This document shows, in pieces, positions 54,255 to 61,837 of a DNA stretch of 64,000 nt; the stretch's first letter is position 1, and the number at the start of each line of letters is the position of its first letter. This DNA comes from Stakelama saccharophila (lineage in GTDB: Bacteria > Pseudomonadota > Alphaproteobacteria > Sphingomonadales > Sphingomonadaceae). The DNA lies in NCBI RefSeq assembly GCF_032229225.1, contig NZ_CP135076.1, positions 2,833,001-2,897,000 of the forward strand, in the 5' to 3' direction. Under the pieces are notes generated by a model. The model saw nothing but the letters and a program-made list of their open reading frames with translations. It did no database searches and was not told the DNA's origin. A program made the position numbers and the translations under genes.

Positions 54255-55029
54255 CGATTTCACGCCGCGCACGGTCTGGCTGGTCGGAGCCGGCCCCGGC
54301 GATCCCGAGTTGCTCACCCGCAAGGCAGCGCGATTGCTGGCGCGTGCGGACATCGTTTTTTACGACGCACTCGTCGGTGCTGGCGTGCTCGACCTCGCGG
54401 CACCAGCGGAGTTGATCTGTGTCGGCAAGCGTTCTGGCCGGCACTCGAAGGATCAAAGAACGATCGACGCCCTGATCGTCGATGCCGCGCTGGCAGACAA
54501 GCGCGTGGTCCGGCTGAAGGGCGGCGATCCGCCGATCTTCGGCCGCTCGGCGGAGGAGTTGGCGGCTTGCGCAGCCTATGGCGTGCCTGTGCGCATCTGT
54601 CCCGGCATCACCGCCGCCAGCGCGGCCGCGGCGAGCGGACTTGCGTCGCTCACCCTGCGGGGCAGCGCACGACAGCTCACATTCGTAACCGCACATGCCC
54701 GATCGGGTGAGGCGCTCGATCTCGACTGGGCGACGCTGGCGCGCACCGATACCACGCTCGCCATCTATATGGGCCGCGCGGCCGCGCCCGACATCGCGCG
54801 GAAGCTGATCGCAGCGGGCCGCGCGCCGGACACGCCGGTGATGATCGCCGTCAACGCCTCGCTTCCGAACGAGCGCCTGATCCGCGGGCGGCTGGACGCG
54901 CTGCCATTCCTGGTGAAAGCACTCGGCAACAGCGACCCGACGCTGCTCCTGATCGGTGAGGCTTGCCGACCAACGATCGTAAACGAAGCACGTCCCCGCG
55001 ATTCGATCGCAGCATGTGCCCTCAGGTGA
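54247..55029 (+). CDS. cobA: Uroporphyrinogen-III C-methyltransferase (sirohaem synthesis)
   Basis: Uses S-adenosylmethionine to form precorrin-2, the precursor of the sirohaem that NirB needs. The 260-residue product shows WLVGAGPGDPELLTRKAARLL near residue 10, VFYDALV, VRLKGGDPPIFGRSAEEL near 88-105 and CPGITAASAAAASGL near 118, all family signatures. It is a stand-alone methyltransferase without the CysG dehydrogenase/ferrochelatase part. Overlap with nasA puts it in the nitrate operon, which explains its job. Confidence 0.94.
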   Translation: MDDDFTPRTVWLVGAGPGDPELLTRKAARLLARADIVFYDALVGAGVLDLAAPAELICVGKRSGRHSKDQRTIDALIVDAALADKRVVRLKGGDPPIFGRSAEELAACAAYGVPVRICPGITAASAAAASGLASLTLRGSARQLTFVTAHARSGEALDLDWATLARTDTTLAIYMGRAAAPDIARKLIAAGRAPDTPVMIAVNASLPNERLIRGRLDALPFLVKALGNSDPTLLLIGEACRPTIVNEARPRDSIAACALR

Positions 55030-55188
55030 AACCTGCCAGACGCCTGCCAAGCGACACATTTTCTCGCCCACCGCGATGCCGAGCGTCAGCATTCGGGCGT
55101 TGCGACAGAATCCGTGAATGGCAAATTCGGGCATGAAGCGGAGTCGTTACTCGGGTAGGCCGCCCGAGTGCGCGGCTTCCGGCCCGTT

Positions 55189-55228
55189 ATTCCCCATAAG
55201 AAAACGCCATTCCCCGTAAGAAAACGCC
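55189..55228 (+). repeat. Two tandem copies of a 20-bp unit
   Basis: ATTCCCCATAAGAAAACGCC is followed at once by the same unit with one change (A to G). It lies at the broken 5' end of the SDR pseudogene and may be a slippage or recombination scar. Between 55030 and 55188 I see no gene. Confidence 0.8.
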
Positions 55229-55730
55229 GGCGGCAATTCGCGGCTTGGTGCGGCGATGGCGAGGGCGTTCGCCGGTGAAGGCGCTCGGGTCGCGATCAAC
55301 TGTCTGGTCGCCCCCGACGCGACCGATATGCTGGTGAGGCAATTCACCGGCGCCGGCGTGCAGGCGCTTGGATTGAAGGCGGACATCAGCGCGCCGCTGC
55401 GGTCGAGGCGATGTTCGCCAAGGTCGACGAAGCCTGGGGCGGGACCGACGTGCTGGCCAACAATGCCGGGATCGACGGTCATGCCGCGCTCGCTGCGAAG
55501 CCGAGCCGAGCGCCTGGGGCGAGGTGATCGACATCAATCGGAAGGGCACGTTCCTTCGTGCGCGGCAAGCGCCGGAGGATATCGCCCGGACGGCGGTCGT
55601 GCTCGCTTCGGACATTGCCGGCTATGTCACGGGGACGACGGTGTTCGTCGACGGTGGCATGACCGATTATCCTCGTTCGCGCATGGCGGCTGATCGCGCG
55701 ATGGACGACGCATCGGGGATCATGGCCTGA
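55200..55730 (+). pseudogene. Short-chain dehydrogenase/reductase pseudogene
   Basis: Pieces of an SDR oxidoreductase appear in three frames. GGNSRLGAAMARAFAGEGARVAIN (from about 55229) gives the nucleotide-binding start; DVLANNAGIDGHAA (about 55447-55490) is the conserved NNAG segment in another frame; and INRKGTFLRARQ then APEDIARTAVVLASDIAGYVTGTTVFVDGG (from about 55535) is in a third. The catalytic Ser-Tyr-Lys region is missing between the last two pieces. At least two frameshifts and one deletion make it non-functional. Confidence 0.85.
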
Positions 55731-55843
55731 TCCGCGACATGCGTGCGGCCGCGTCCGCAAAATGCAATAATCTGCTCGCCGCATGTCACGAACCGGCTCG
55801 CTGTCTCGTCAGGTCCGCGCAACCCGACGAAAGGACCGCAAAC

Positions 55844-56299
55844 ATGACCGACCGTATCAATCCCTATGCCGCCGCGCCTGCGTTGCTCAAGATGTGGCTG
55901 GACTTCTCCGACCAGGTCGCCGCGGGCGGGCTCGAAAAGCCGTTGCTCGAACTGGTCAAGATCCGCGCATCACAGATCAACGGATGCGCCAACTGCCTCA
56001 ACATGCACAGCTATGAAGCGCGGCAGGCCGGCGAGAGCGAGCAGCGCATTGCCGTTCTGACGGCATGGCACGACGCGCCATGCTATACTGATCGCGAGCG
56101 CGCTGCGCTCGACTGGACCGAACATCTGACGCTGATTGCCGACAAGCGTGCGCCGCAGCATGTCTATGACGCATTGGACGCCCAGTTCAGCCAGGAGGAG
56201 CAGGTTACGCTGACCATGATGATCAACGTCATCAACGGCTGGAACCGGCTGGCGGTCGGTTTCGACCTGTTCGCGCCGGAACTGGGCTGGAAGCGGTGA
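55844..56299 (+). CDS. AhpD-like carboxymuconolactone decarboxylase family protein
   Basis: Peroxidase-like helical protein of 151 residues. The AhpD-type redox motif GCANCLNMHS gives Cys48, Cys51 and His55. The downstream sigma factor starts inside its stop codon (GTGA overlap), and ECF41 sigma factors are regularly encoded next to such CMD proteins, which they activate. Start chosen at ATG 55844, after GAAAGGACC; the open frame upstream belongs to no family. Substrate unknown; peroxide or alkylhydroperoxide chemistry is the usual proposal. Confidence 0.88.
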   Translation: MTDRINPYAAAPALLKMWLDFSDQVAAGGLEKPLLELVKIRASQINGCANCLNMHSYEARQAGESEQRIAVLTAWHDAPCYTDRERAALDWTEHLTLIADKRAPQHVYDALDAQFSQEEQVTLTMMINVINGWNRLAVGFDLFAPELGWKR

Positions 56300-57150
56300 A
56301 CGACGCTGCGGCCATCTTCGATGCGCTGCGGCCGCCGCTGTTACGGGTTGCGTATCGCATGCTCGGGTCGATGGCCGATGCGGAGGACGTGGTGCAGGAC
56401 GCGTGGCTGCGCTGGGCACATGCCGATCGCGAAGCCGTTCGCGTCCCGGAGGCATTCCTGCGCCGTGTCGTCACGCGGCTGTGCCTCGATCAGCTCAAAT
56501 CGGCGCGGGCGCGGCGCGAGGACTATTTCGGCCCGTGGCTGCCGGATCCGGTGGTCGAAGCGGATATGGAGGAGGACGTCACCCTCCCGCTGATGCTGGC
56601 GCTTGAACGGCTATCGCCGCTCGAACGCGCCGCGTTTCTTCTCCACGACGTGTTCGGCGAGAGTTTCGATGCCATCGCCGAGATCCTTCGCCGCGATCCG
56701 GCCGCTTGCCGACAGCTCGCCAGCCGCGCCCGTGAGCATGTCCGTGCGGAAAAACCGCGCTTTCCGGTGGAGCGATCGCGCGGGTTTGAGATAGCGCAGG
56801 CGTTCTTCGCCGCCTCGCGCGGCGGTGAAATCGCACGGCTGAGCACGATGCTGGCGGAGGATGTCAGCCTTTATTCGGACGGCGGCGGCAAGCGGCCGGC
56901 GGCGGGCCGCGTTATGCGCGGAGCGGGCGAGGTCATCCGCACCTTTGCCGCGATCGCGCGGCTTATGCGCGGGGGGACGGGAAAGCTCGTGCGCTATGCC
57001 CATATCAATGGCCTGCCAGGCTTCGTCACGCGCGAGCAGGACGGCATTCTCCAGACGACCGCGTTGCTGATCGAGCATGACCGGGTCAAGGCAATCTATG
57101 TAATGCGCAATCCCGACAAGCTCCGGCACCTCGAAGCGCCGTCGCATTGA
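56296..57150 (+). CDS. ECF41-type RNA polymerase sigma factor with SnoaL-like C-terminal domain
   Basis: Alternative sigma factor of 284 residues starting at GTG 56296. Region 2 (LRPPLLRVAYRMLGSMADAEDVVQDAWLRW) and region 4 (LERLSPLERAAFLLHDVFGESFDAIAEILRRDPAACRQLASRAREHV) are clear. The ECF41 hallmarks are present: the linker WLPDP (family WLPEP), DGGGK near residue 195 and NPDKL near the end, the last two in the SnoaL-like domain that replaces an anti-sigma factor. The coupled CMD gene is the expected target. No ECF-type promoter was identified with certainty. Confidence 0.92.
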   Translation: MNDAAAIFDALRPPLLRVAYRMLGSMADAEDVVQDAWLRWAHADREAVRVPEAFLRRVVTRLCLDQLKSARARREDYFGPWLPDPVVEADMEEDVTLPLMLALERLSPLERAAFLLHDVFGESFDAIAEILRRDPAACRQLASRAREHVRAEKPRFPVERSRGFEIAQAFFAASRGGEIARLSTMLAEDVSLYSDGGGKRPAAGRVMRGAGEVIRTFAAIARLMRGGTGKLVRYAHINGLPGFVTREQDGILQTTALLIEHDRVKAIYVMRNPDKLRHLEAPSH

Positions 57151-57169
57151 CGTTCAAAAATCGACGCCG

Positions 57170-57270
57170 GAGAGCGACCCGCAGATAAAGACGGTTGGCG
57201 TCGGTGAACTTGTAGGGTTTGGCGTGCGGTCTGACGGCGCGCAGCTTCGCATCGGGCGACAATTTCAGTC
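57170..57270 (-). pseudogene. Fragment resembling the N-terminus of a P4-type integrase
   Basis: On the minus strand the residues LKLSPDAKLRAVRPHAKP and YKFTDANRLYLRV match the N-terminal arm-binding domain (DUF4102) of tyrosine recombinases such as P4 integrase, but the frame ends soon after and the catalytic domain is absent. The remainder of 57151-57717 has lower GC and no gene. This may be the scar of an integrative element next to the arsenic operon. Confidence 0.5.
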
Positions 57271-57717
57271 TCCCAAAGTACCATGTTTTTTGACCGCTCG
57301 TACCACATTCTCGCACCTCCGAACGCCGGAAGGCCATGAACGGCCGCGGCCGAACCGGTCAGCTAAACGTCGGCTTTTACGAGGAAAATTCGATATCGGT
57401 GGCCCTTTAGGCCCCTGCGGAACAGCCCGTGGCGGAGACGGAGTCCGCCTTGCCGCACTGAAATTAAAGGGTTTTATCGGGTTTACTGATCTTCGTCATA
57501 AAAGCGGTCATAAAATAGTCGCCGACCGGTGGCGTTCGTTGGCGCTTCGAAGTGAACGTTCGTTGCGCTCTTGCTCTCGCGACGACCGAGACGAGTGATG
57601 CTGTATACTCGAGTTCCTCAAGTTCACTCTCGCCAACTGCCAGCATTTTCGGCCTGAACTGGCCCGCTTGCCGACATTCCGCCTTTAGCAACGGCTACAT
57701 AGATAGCGGCCGCGATC

Positions 57718-57735
57718 CATCGTAAATCTACGATG
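57718..57735. promoter_or_regulatory. Inverted repeat upstream of arsR (distal)
   Basis: CATCGTA-AATC-TACGATG, perfect 7-bp arms, 41 bp before the arsR start. It shares the CATCG word with the second repeat. Probably an ArsR operator overlapping the promoter. Confidence 0.6.
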
Positions 57736-57754
57736 CGAATTGACCGGGCGCATT

Positions 57755-57776
57755 CCCATCGACAAAAGTCGATGGG
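57755..57776. promoter_or_regulatory. Inverted repeat abutting the arsR start codon
   Basis: CCCATCGAC-AAAA-GTCGATGGG, perfect 9-bp arms, ending at the base before the ATG. In DNA it may be an ArsR operator; in RNA it would form a hairpin that covers the usual ribosome-site position. No separate ribosome site is visible. Confidence 0.6.
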
Positions 57777-58109
57777 ATGACGACTGACGACGCCCTCGCA
57801 GCGCTTGCCTCGCTCGCGCATCCGACGCGACTTGCCGCCTTCCGCCTGCTCGTTCAGGCCGAGCCCGACGGGCTTTCGACCGGTCAGCTCGTCGATGCTT
57901 CCGGTCTCTCCCAGAGCACATTTTCGAGCCATCTCGCCATCCTCGTCGCCGCCGGGCTCGTCATTCCGGACAAGCGCGGGCGGCAAATGATCCAGCGCGC
58001 CGATATCGAGCGACTGCGCGCGCTGATGCTGTTTCTCGCCAAGGATTGCTGTGGCGGTCGCGCCGAGCTGTGCGCGCCGCTCGTCACCGAACTCGCCGAT
58101 TGCTGCTGA
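57777..58109 (+). CDS. arsR: ArsR-family arsenical-responsive repressor
   Basis: Winged-helix repressor of 110 residues. The DNA-reading helix is STGQLVDASGLSQSTFSSHLAILVAAGLV (about 34-62). Arsenite-binding cysteines are not in that helix as in the classical plasmid protein, but clustered at the C-terminus: Cys91-Cys92, Cys99 and Cys109-Cys110, resembling the C-terminal site of the Acidithiobacillus type. It heads a tightly packed arsenic operon and is preceded by two perfect palindromes. Confidence 0.92.
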   Translation: MTTDDALAALASLAHPTRLAAFRLLVQAEPDGLSTGQLVDASGLSQSTFSSHLAILVAAGLVIPDKRGRQMIQRADIERLRALMLFLAKDCCGGRAELCAPLVTELADCC

Positions 58110-58120
58110 AGGAGCCGATC

Positions 58121-58654
58121 ATGCCTGAGCGTTCCTACAACGCGCTGTTCCTGTGCACGGGCAATTCCGCCCGGTCGATCATGGCCGAGGCGCTGCTCAA
58201 TCGCGACGGCGAAGGCCGGTTCCGCGCCTATAGCGCGGGCAGCTTCCCGAAGGATGCGCCGCATCCGATGGCGCTGAAGCTGATCACGCAGATGGGCCTT
58301 CCCACCGATGGCTATCGCTCGAAGAGCTGGGACGAATTCGCCGGCCCCGATGCGCCAACGATCGATTTGATCTTCACCGTGTGTGACGATGCGGCCGGCG
58401 AGGCCTGCCCGGTATGGCCCGGCTATCCGATGACCGCGCATTGGGGGATCGAGGATCCGACCGCCGCCGAAGGCCCCGGGCAGGAACAGGCGTTCCTCAC
58501 CGCGATGCGTTATCTCCATACCCGCATCCAGTTGCTGCTTGCCTTGCCGATAGAGAGCCTTGACCGGCTCGCGCTCAAGCGCAGCCTGAACGAGATCGGC
58601 GCCCGCGACGGCGCGACCCCGCTCGCGCAGGGCACGCCGGAAGGTGCGGCATGA
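58121..58654 (+). CDS. arsC: Arsenate reductase, low-molecular-weight phosphatase type
   Basis: Reduces arsenate to arsenite using thioredoxin or a similar thiol donor. The 177-residue product has the P-loop CTGNSARS with nucleophile Cys12, the second Cys in FTVCDDAAGEACPVWPG and the PTAAEGPGQEQAF segment. It is longer than the minimal family by a 35-residue C-terminal tail. Start ATG 58121 follows AAGGAGCC. Overlaps the next gene by four bases. Confidence 0.92.
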   Translation: MPERSYNALFLCTGNSARSIMAEALLNRDGEGRFRAYSAGSFPKDAPHPMALKLITQMGLPTDGYRSKSWDEFAGPDAPTIDLIFTVCDDAAGEACPVWPGYPMTAHWGIEDPTAAEGPGQEQAFLTAMRYLHTRIQLLLALPIESLDRLALKRSLNEIGARDGATPLAQGTPEGAA

Positions 58655-59082
58655 CCGCGATCGACGTCGTCATCTATCACAATCCCGATTGCGGCACCTC
58701 GCGCAACACGCTGGCGATGATCCGCAATGCGGGAATCGAGCCGCATGTGATCGAGTATCTCAAGACGCCGCCGTCGCGCGCGATGCTCGAGCAACTGATC
58801 GCCCGTGCTGGGCTGACCCCGCGCGCGCTGCTGCGCGAAAAGGGCACGCCCTATGCCGAGCTTGGCCTCGGTGATGAAAGCCTGAGCGACAAGGCGCTGA
58901 TCGACGCGATGATGGCGCATCCGATCCTCATCAACCGGCCGCTGGTGGTGACGCCGGTCGGGGTCAGGCTGTGCCGTCCCTCGGAAGTCGTGCTCGACAT
59001 CCTCCCGAACCCGCAGCGCGGCGCCTTCACCAAGGAGGACGGCGAGCGCGTCGCCGACGATGCCGGTAAGCGTATCGCCTGA
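58651..59082 (+). CDS. Arsenate reductase, glutaredoxin-coupled type
   Basis: A 143-residue ArsC of the glutaredoxin/glutathione-coupled family. It has the catalytic Cys14 in [13 protein letters not shown], the Arg-containing [26 protein letters not shown] segment and typical length. Having both ArsC types in one operon gives two electron-donor routes. Its stop overlaps the arsB start by one base (TGATG). Confidence 0.93.
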   Translation: MTAIDVVIYHNPDCGTSRNTLAMIRNAGIEPHVIEYLKTPPSRAMLEQLIARAGLTPRALLREKGTPYAELGLGDESLSDKALIDAMMAHPILINRPLVVTPVGVRLCRPSEVVLDILPNPQRGAFTKEDGERVADDAGKRIA

Positions 59083-60368
59083 TGCTGCTCGCGATCCTGA
59101 TCTTCGTCGCCACGATCGCGCTGGTGATCTGGCAGCCCAAGGGGCTGGGCATTGGCTGGAGCGCGATCGGCGGCGCGGTCGTCGCGCTGCTGACAGGCGT
59201 CATCTCACTCGGCGACATTCCGGTCGTTTGGGACATTATTTGGAACGCCACCGGCGCCTTCGTCGCGATCATCCTCATCAGCCTGATCCTCGACCGCGCC
59301 GGCTTCTTCGAATGGGCGGCGCTGCATGTCGCGCGCTGGGGCGGCGGCGACGGGCGCTGGCTGTTCGCGCTGGTCGTGCTGCTCGGCGCAGGGGTCGCGG
59401 CGCTGTTCGCCAATGACGGCGCGGCGCTGATCCTGACGCCGATCGTCATCGCGATGCTGCGCGCGCTGGGCTATGACGAGAAGGCGACGCTGGCTTTCGT
59501 GATGGCGGCGGGGTTCATCGCCGATACCTCCAGCCTGCCGCTGGTCGTCTCCAATCTCGTCAATATCGTCTCGGCTGATTTTTTCCATATCGGCTTCGGC
59601 CGCTATGCGCTGGTGATGATCCCGGTCGATCTCGCCGCGATTGCTGCGACGCTGGCGGCGCTGATGATCTTCTTCCGCAAAGATATTCCGGCCCGCTACG
59701 ACGTCGCGCAATTGCGCGCGCCCGCCGAGGCGATCCGCGACCACGCCACCTTCCGCGCCGGTTGGGTGGTGCTGGCGTTGCTGCTCGCCGGGTTCTTCGT
59801 GCTCGATCCGCTCGGCGTGCCGGTGAGCGCGGTGGCCGCCGTCGGCGCCGTCGTGCTCATCGCCATTGCCGCGCGCGGCCCCGTCATCCCGACGCGCACG
59901 GTGATCCGCGAGGCCCCTTGGCAGGTCGTGATCTTCTCGCTCGGCATGTATCTGGTCGTCTACGGTCTCAAGAATGCCGGGCTGACCGACGCGCTGGCCG
60001 GGCTGCTGACCCGCGCGAGCGAGGGCGGGGTGTGGGGCGCGGCATTCGGCACCGGCATCCTGGCGGCATTGCTGTCGTCGATCATGAACAACATGCCGAC
60101 TGTGCTCGTCGGCGCGCTGTCGATCGACGCGACGCAGGCCACCGGCACAGTGCACCAGGCGATGGTCTACGCCAACGTCATCGGTTGCGACCTCGGGCCC
60201 AAGATCACCCCGATCGGCTCGCTGGCCACGCTCTTGTGGCTGCACGTGCTGGGGCAGAAGGGCGTGAAGATCGCCTGGGGCTATTATTTCCGCGTCGGCA
60301 TCACGCTGACGACGCCGATCCTGCTCGTGACGCTGGCGGCGCTGGCGCTGCGCCTGACGCTGGCATGA
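59082..60368 (+). CDS. arsB: Arsenite efflux permease ArsB
   Basis: Inner-membrane arsenite/antimonite exporter of 428 residues with about 12 helices. Family landmarks are [22 protein letters not shown] near residue 68, [22 protein letters not shown] near 105, and [17 protein letters not shown] near 345. No arsA ATPase gene is present, so it should work as a secondary proton-coupled exporter. Overlaps the YnfA-like gene by four bases. Confidence 0.93.
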   Translation: MLLAILIFVATIALVIWQPKGLGIGWSAIGGAVVALLTGVISLGDIPVVWDIIWNATGAFVAIILISLILDRAGFFEWAALHVARWGGGDGRWLFALVVLLGAGVAALFANDGAALILTPIVIAMLRALGYDEKATLAFVMAAGFIADTSSLPLVVSNLVNIVSADFFHIGFGRYALVMIPVDLAAIAATLAALMIFFRKDIPARYDVAQLRAPAEAIRDHATFRAGWVVLALLLAGFFVLDPLGVPVSAVAAVGAVVLIAIAARGPVIPTRTVIREAPWQVVIFSLGMYLVVYGLKNAGLTDALAGLLTRASEGGVWGAAFGTGILAALLSSIMNNMPTVLVGALSIDATQATGTVHQAMVYANVIGCDLGPKITPIGSLATLLWLHVLGQKGVKIAWGYYFRVGITLTTPILLVTLAALALRLTLA

Positions 60369-60688
60369 CCGGCTATCTCGCCTATCCGCTGGCCGCGCTG
60401 TGCGAGATCGCGGGCTGCTTCGCGTTCTGGGCGTGGTGGCGGCTCGACCGCACGCCGGCTTGGATCGTCCCGGGGCTCGCCGTGCTCGCGCTGTTCGCCT
60501 GGCTGCTCGCGCAGGTGCCGACCGACGAAGCCGGGCGTGCCTATGCCGCCTATGGCGGCGTCTATGTGGCTGCTTCGCTGCTATGGCTGTGGGTCGTCGA
60601 AGGCACGACGCCCGATCGCTGGGACGTCGCCGGCGGTGCGGTCGTGCTCGCCGGCGCCGCCATCATCCTGTTCGGCCCGCGCGGCTGA
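60365..60688 (+). CDS. YnfA/UPF0060-family small membrane protein
   Basis: A 107-residue four-helix membrane protein: [25 protein letters not shown] at the start, [22 protein letters not shown] in the third helix and [22 protein letters not shown] at the end, which are the family signatures. It resembles small-multidrug-resistance transporters in size. Operonic overlap with arsB suggests a role in arsenic or metalloid export, though this is not proven. Confidence 0.9.
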   Translation: MTGYLAYPLAALCEIAGCFAFWAWWRLDRTPAWIVPGLAVLALFAWLLAQVPTDEAGRAYAAYGGVYVAASLLWLWVVEGTTPDRWDVAGGAVVLAGAAIILFGPRG

Positions 60689-60711
60689 GCTTTCTGTTTT
60701 CGGAGTTTCGC

Positions 60712-61455
60712 TTGTCCCGTCTGCGCCCGCTTCCCGAGCTCGATCACCTTCCCGCGCTCGACCCGGCCTATGTCCATGAACGGCCCGCGCTCGGACTCGG
60801 CGATGACAGCCCGCGCCCGCGCATTCTGCTGCTCTACGGCAGCCTGCGCGAGCGATCCTATTCGCGGCTCGCGGTCGAGGAGGCGGCGCGGCTGTTGCAC
60901 TTGTTCGGCGCGGAGACCCGCATCTTCAATCCCGCCGACCTGCCGCTGCCCGATCAGATCGCTGGCGACGATCACCCCGCCGTTACCGAGCTGCGCGAAC
61001 ACGCCTTCTGGTCCGAGGGCATGGTGTGGTGCAGCCCCGAACGCCACGGCCAGGTCAGCGCGATCATGAAAGCGCAGATCGATCACTTGCCGCTCAACAT
61101 CGGCGGCATGCGGCCGACGCAGGGGCGCACGCTCGCGGTGATGCAGGTCTCGGGCGGCTCGCAGTCGTTCAACAGCGTCAACACGCTGCGCCTGCTCGGC
61201 CGCTGGATGCGGATGGTGACGATCCCCAACCAGTCAAGCGTGCCCAAGGCCTATGAGGAGTTCGACGAGACCGGGCGGATGAAACCCTCGCCGCTCTATG
61301 ACCGCATCGTCGACGTGATGGAGGAGCTGGTGCGCTTCACCGTGCTGCTCCGTCCCCATGCCGAGCAACTGGTCGATCGCTATTCGGAGCGCAAAGCGGA
61401 TGACCGCCCCCTCGACCCAAATCAAGACCTGTCAGCAATCGCCATTCGCTCGTGA
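60712..61455 (+). CDS. arsH: ArsH-type NADPH-dependent FMN reductase
   Basis: Oxidises trivalent organoarsenicals and reduces flavin or quinone. The 247-residue product has the flavodoxin-like phosphate loop [23 protein letters not shown] near residue 39, [23 protein letters not shown] near 105 and [24 protein letters not shown] near 145. The start is TTG at 60712 with CGGAG seven bases upstream; the longer frame runs out of phase through the YnfA-like gene. Last gene of the operon. Confidence 0.92.
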   Translation: MSRLRPLPELDHLPALDPAYVHERPALGLGDDSPRPRILLLYGSLRERSYSRLAVEEAARLLHLFGAETRIFNPADLPLPDQIAGDDHPAVTELREHAFWSEGMVWCSPERHGQVSAIMKAQIDHLPLNIGGMRPTQGRTLAVMQVSGGSQSFNSVNTLRLLGRWMRMVTIPNQSSVPKAYEEFDETGRMKPSPLYDRIVDVMEELVRFTVLLRPHAEQLVDRYSERKADDRPLDPNQDLSAIAIRS

Positions 61456-61837
61456 TTGGATGATCGCTTCCAGCGTTAGCATTGCAGCGAGCAGATGACC
61501 GAGATTGGGCGCCTAGTGGCCGACCCTCGCACCCCAGCGTGCTGACGGTTCTCGCCAACAAAGCGGACGTTCCCTGGTCTCCGCGAGCTCGTCGAAAGCC
61601 GCCCTCCATTCATCGCATGCCGGCGCCGGGATAAGCACTCAGTCGATAGGCGGGTCGAGCCCAAGTCGTGCCGACGCCTCTCGCTATTTGGACGCCACCA
61701 ATTATACCGCGTCGAACTGCAGTTACCTAATGGAGGACACAGTTGCGATCGTCAGCGAGGTCGGGCATCGTTGGAACGTATCGGGAACCGGCGCGCACCT
61801 CCGTGCCGCTCATACCTCGGACGAGAAGGAAGAACGT
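61456..61837 (+). other. Gap between arsH and the methyltransferase gene
   Basis: About 380 bp without a supported gene. The methyltransferase frame is open back to 61688, and ATG 61730 is available, but codon choice there is poor and unlike the gene body. A CTGCAG hexamer occurs at 61717-61722. No terminator for the arsenic operon is clear. Confidence 0.45.

Noticed and set aside
57603..57608. Isolated GTATAC hexamer
   Set aside because: Lacks the flanking TA and GATA of the regulon element and precedes no gene of the locus.
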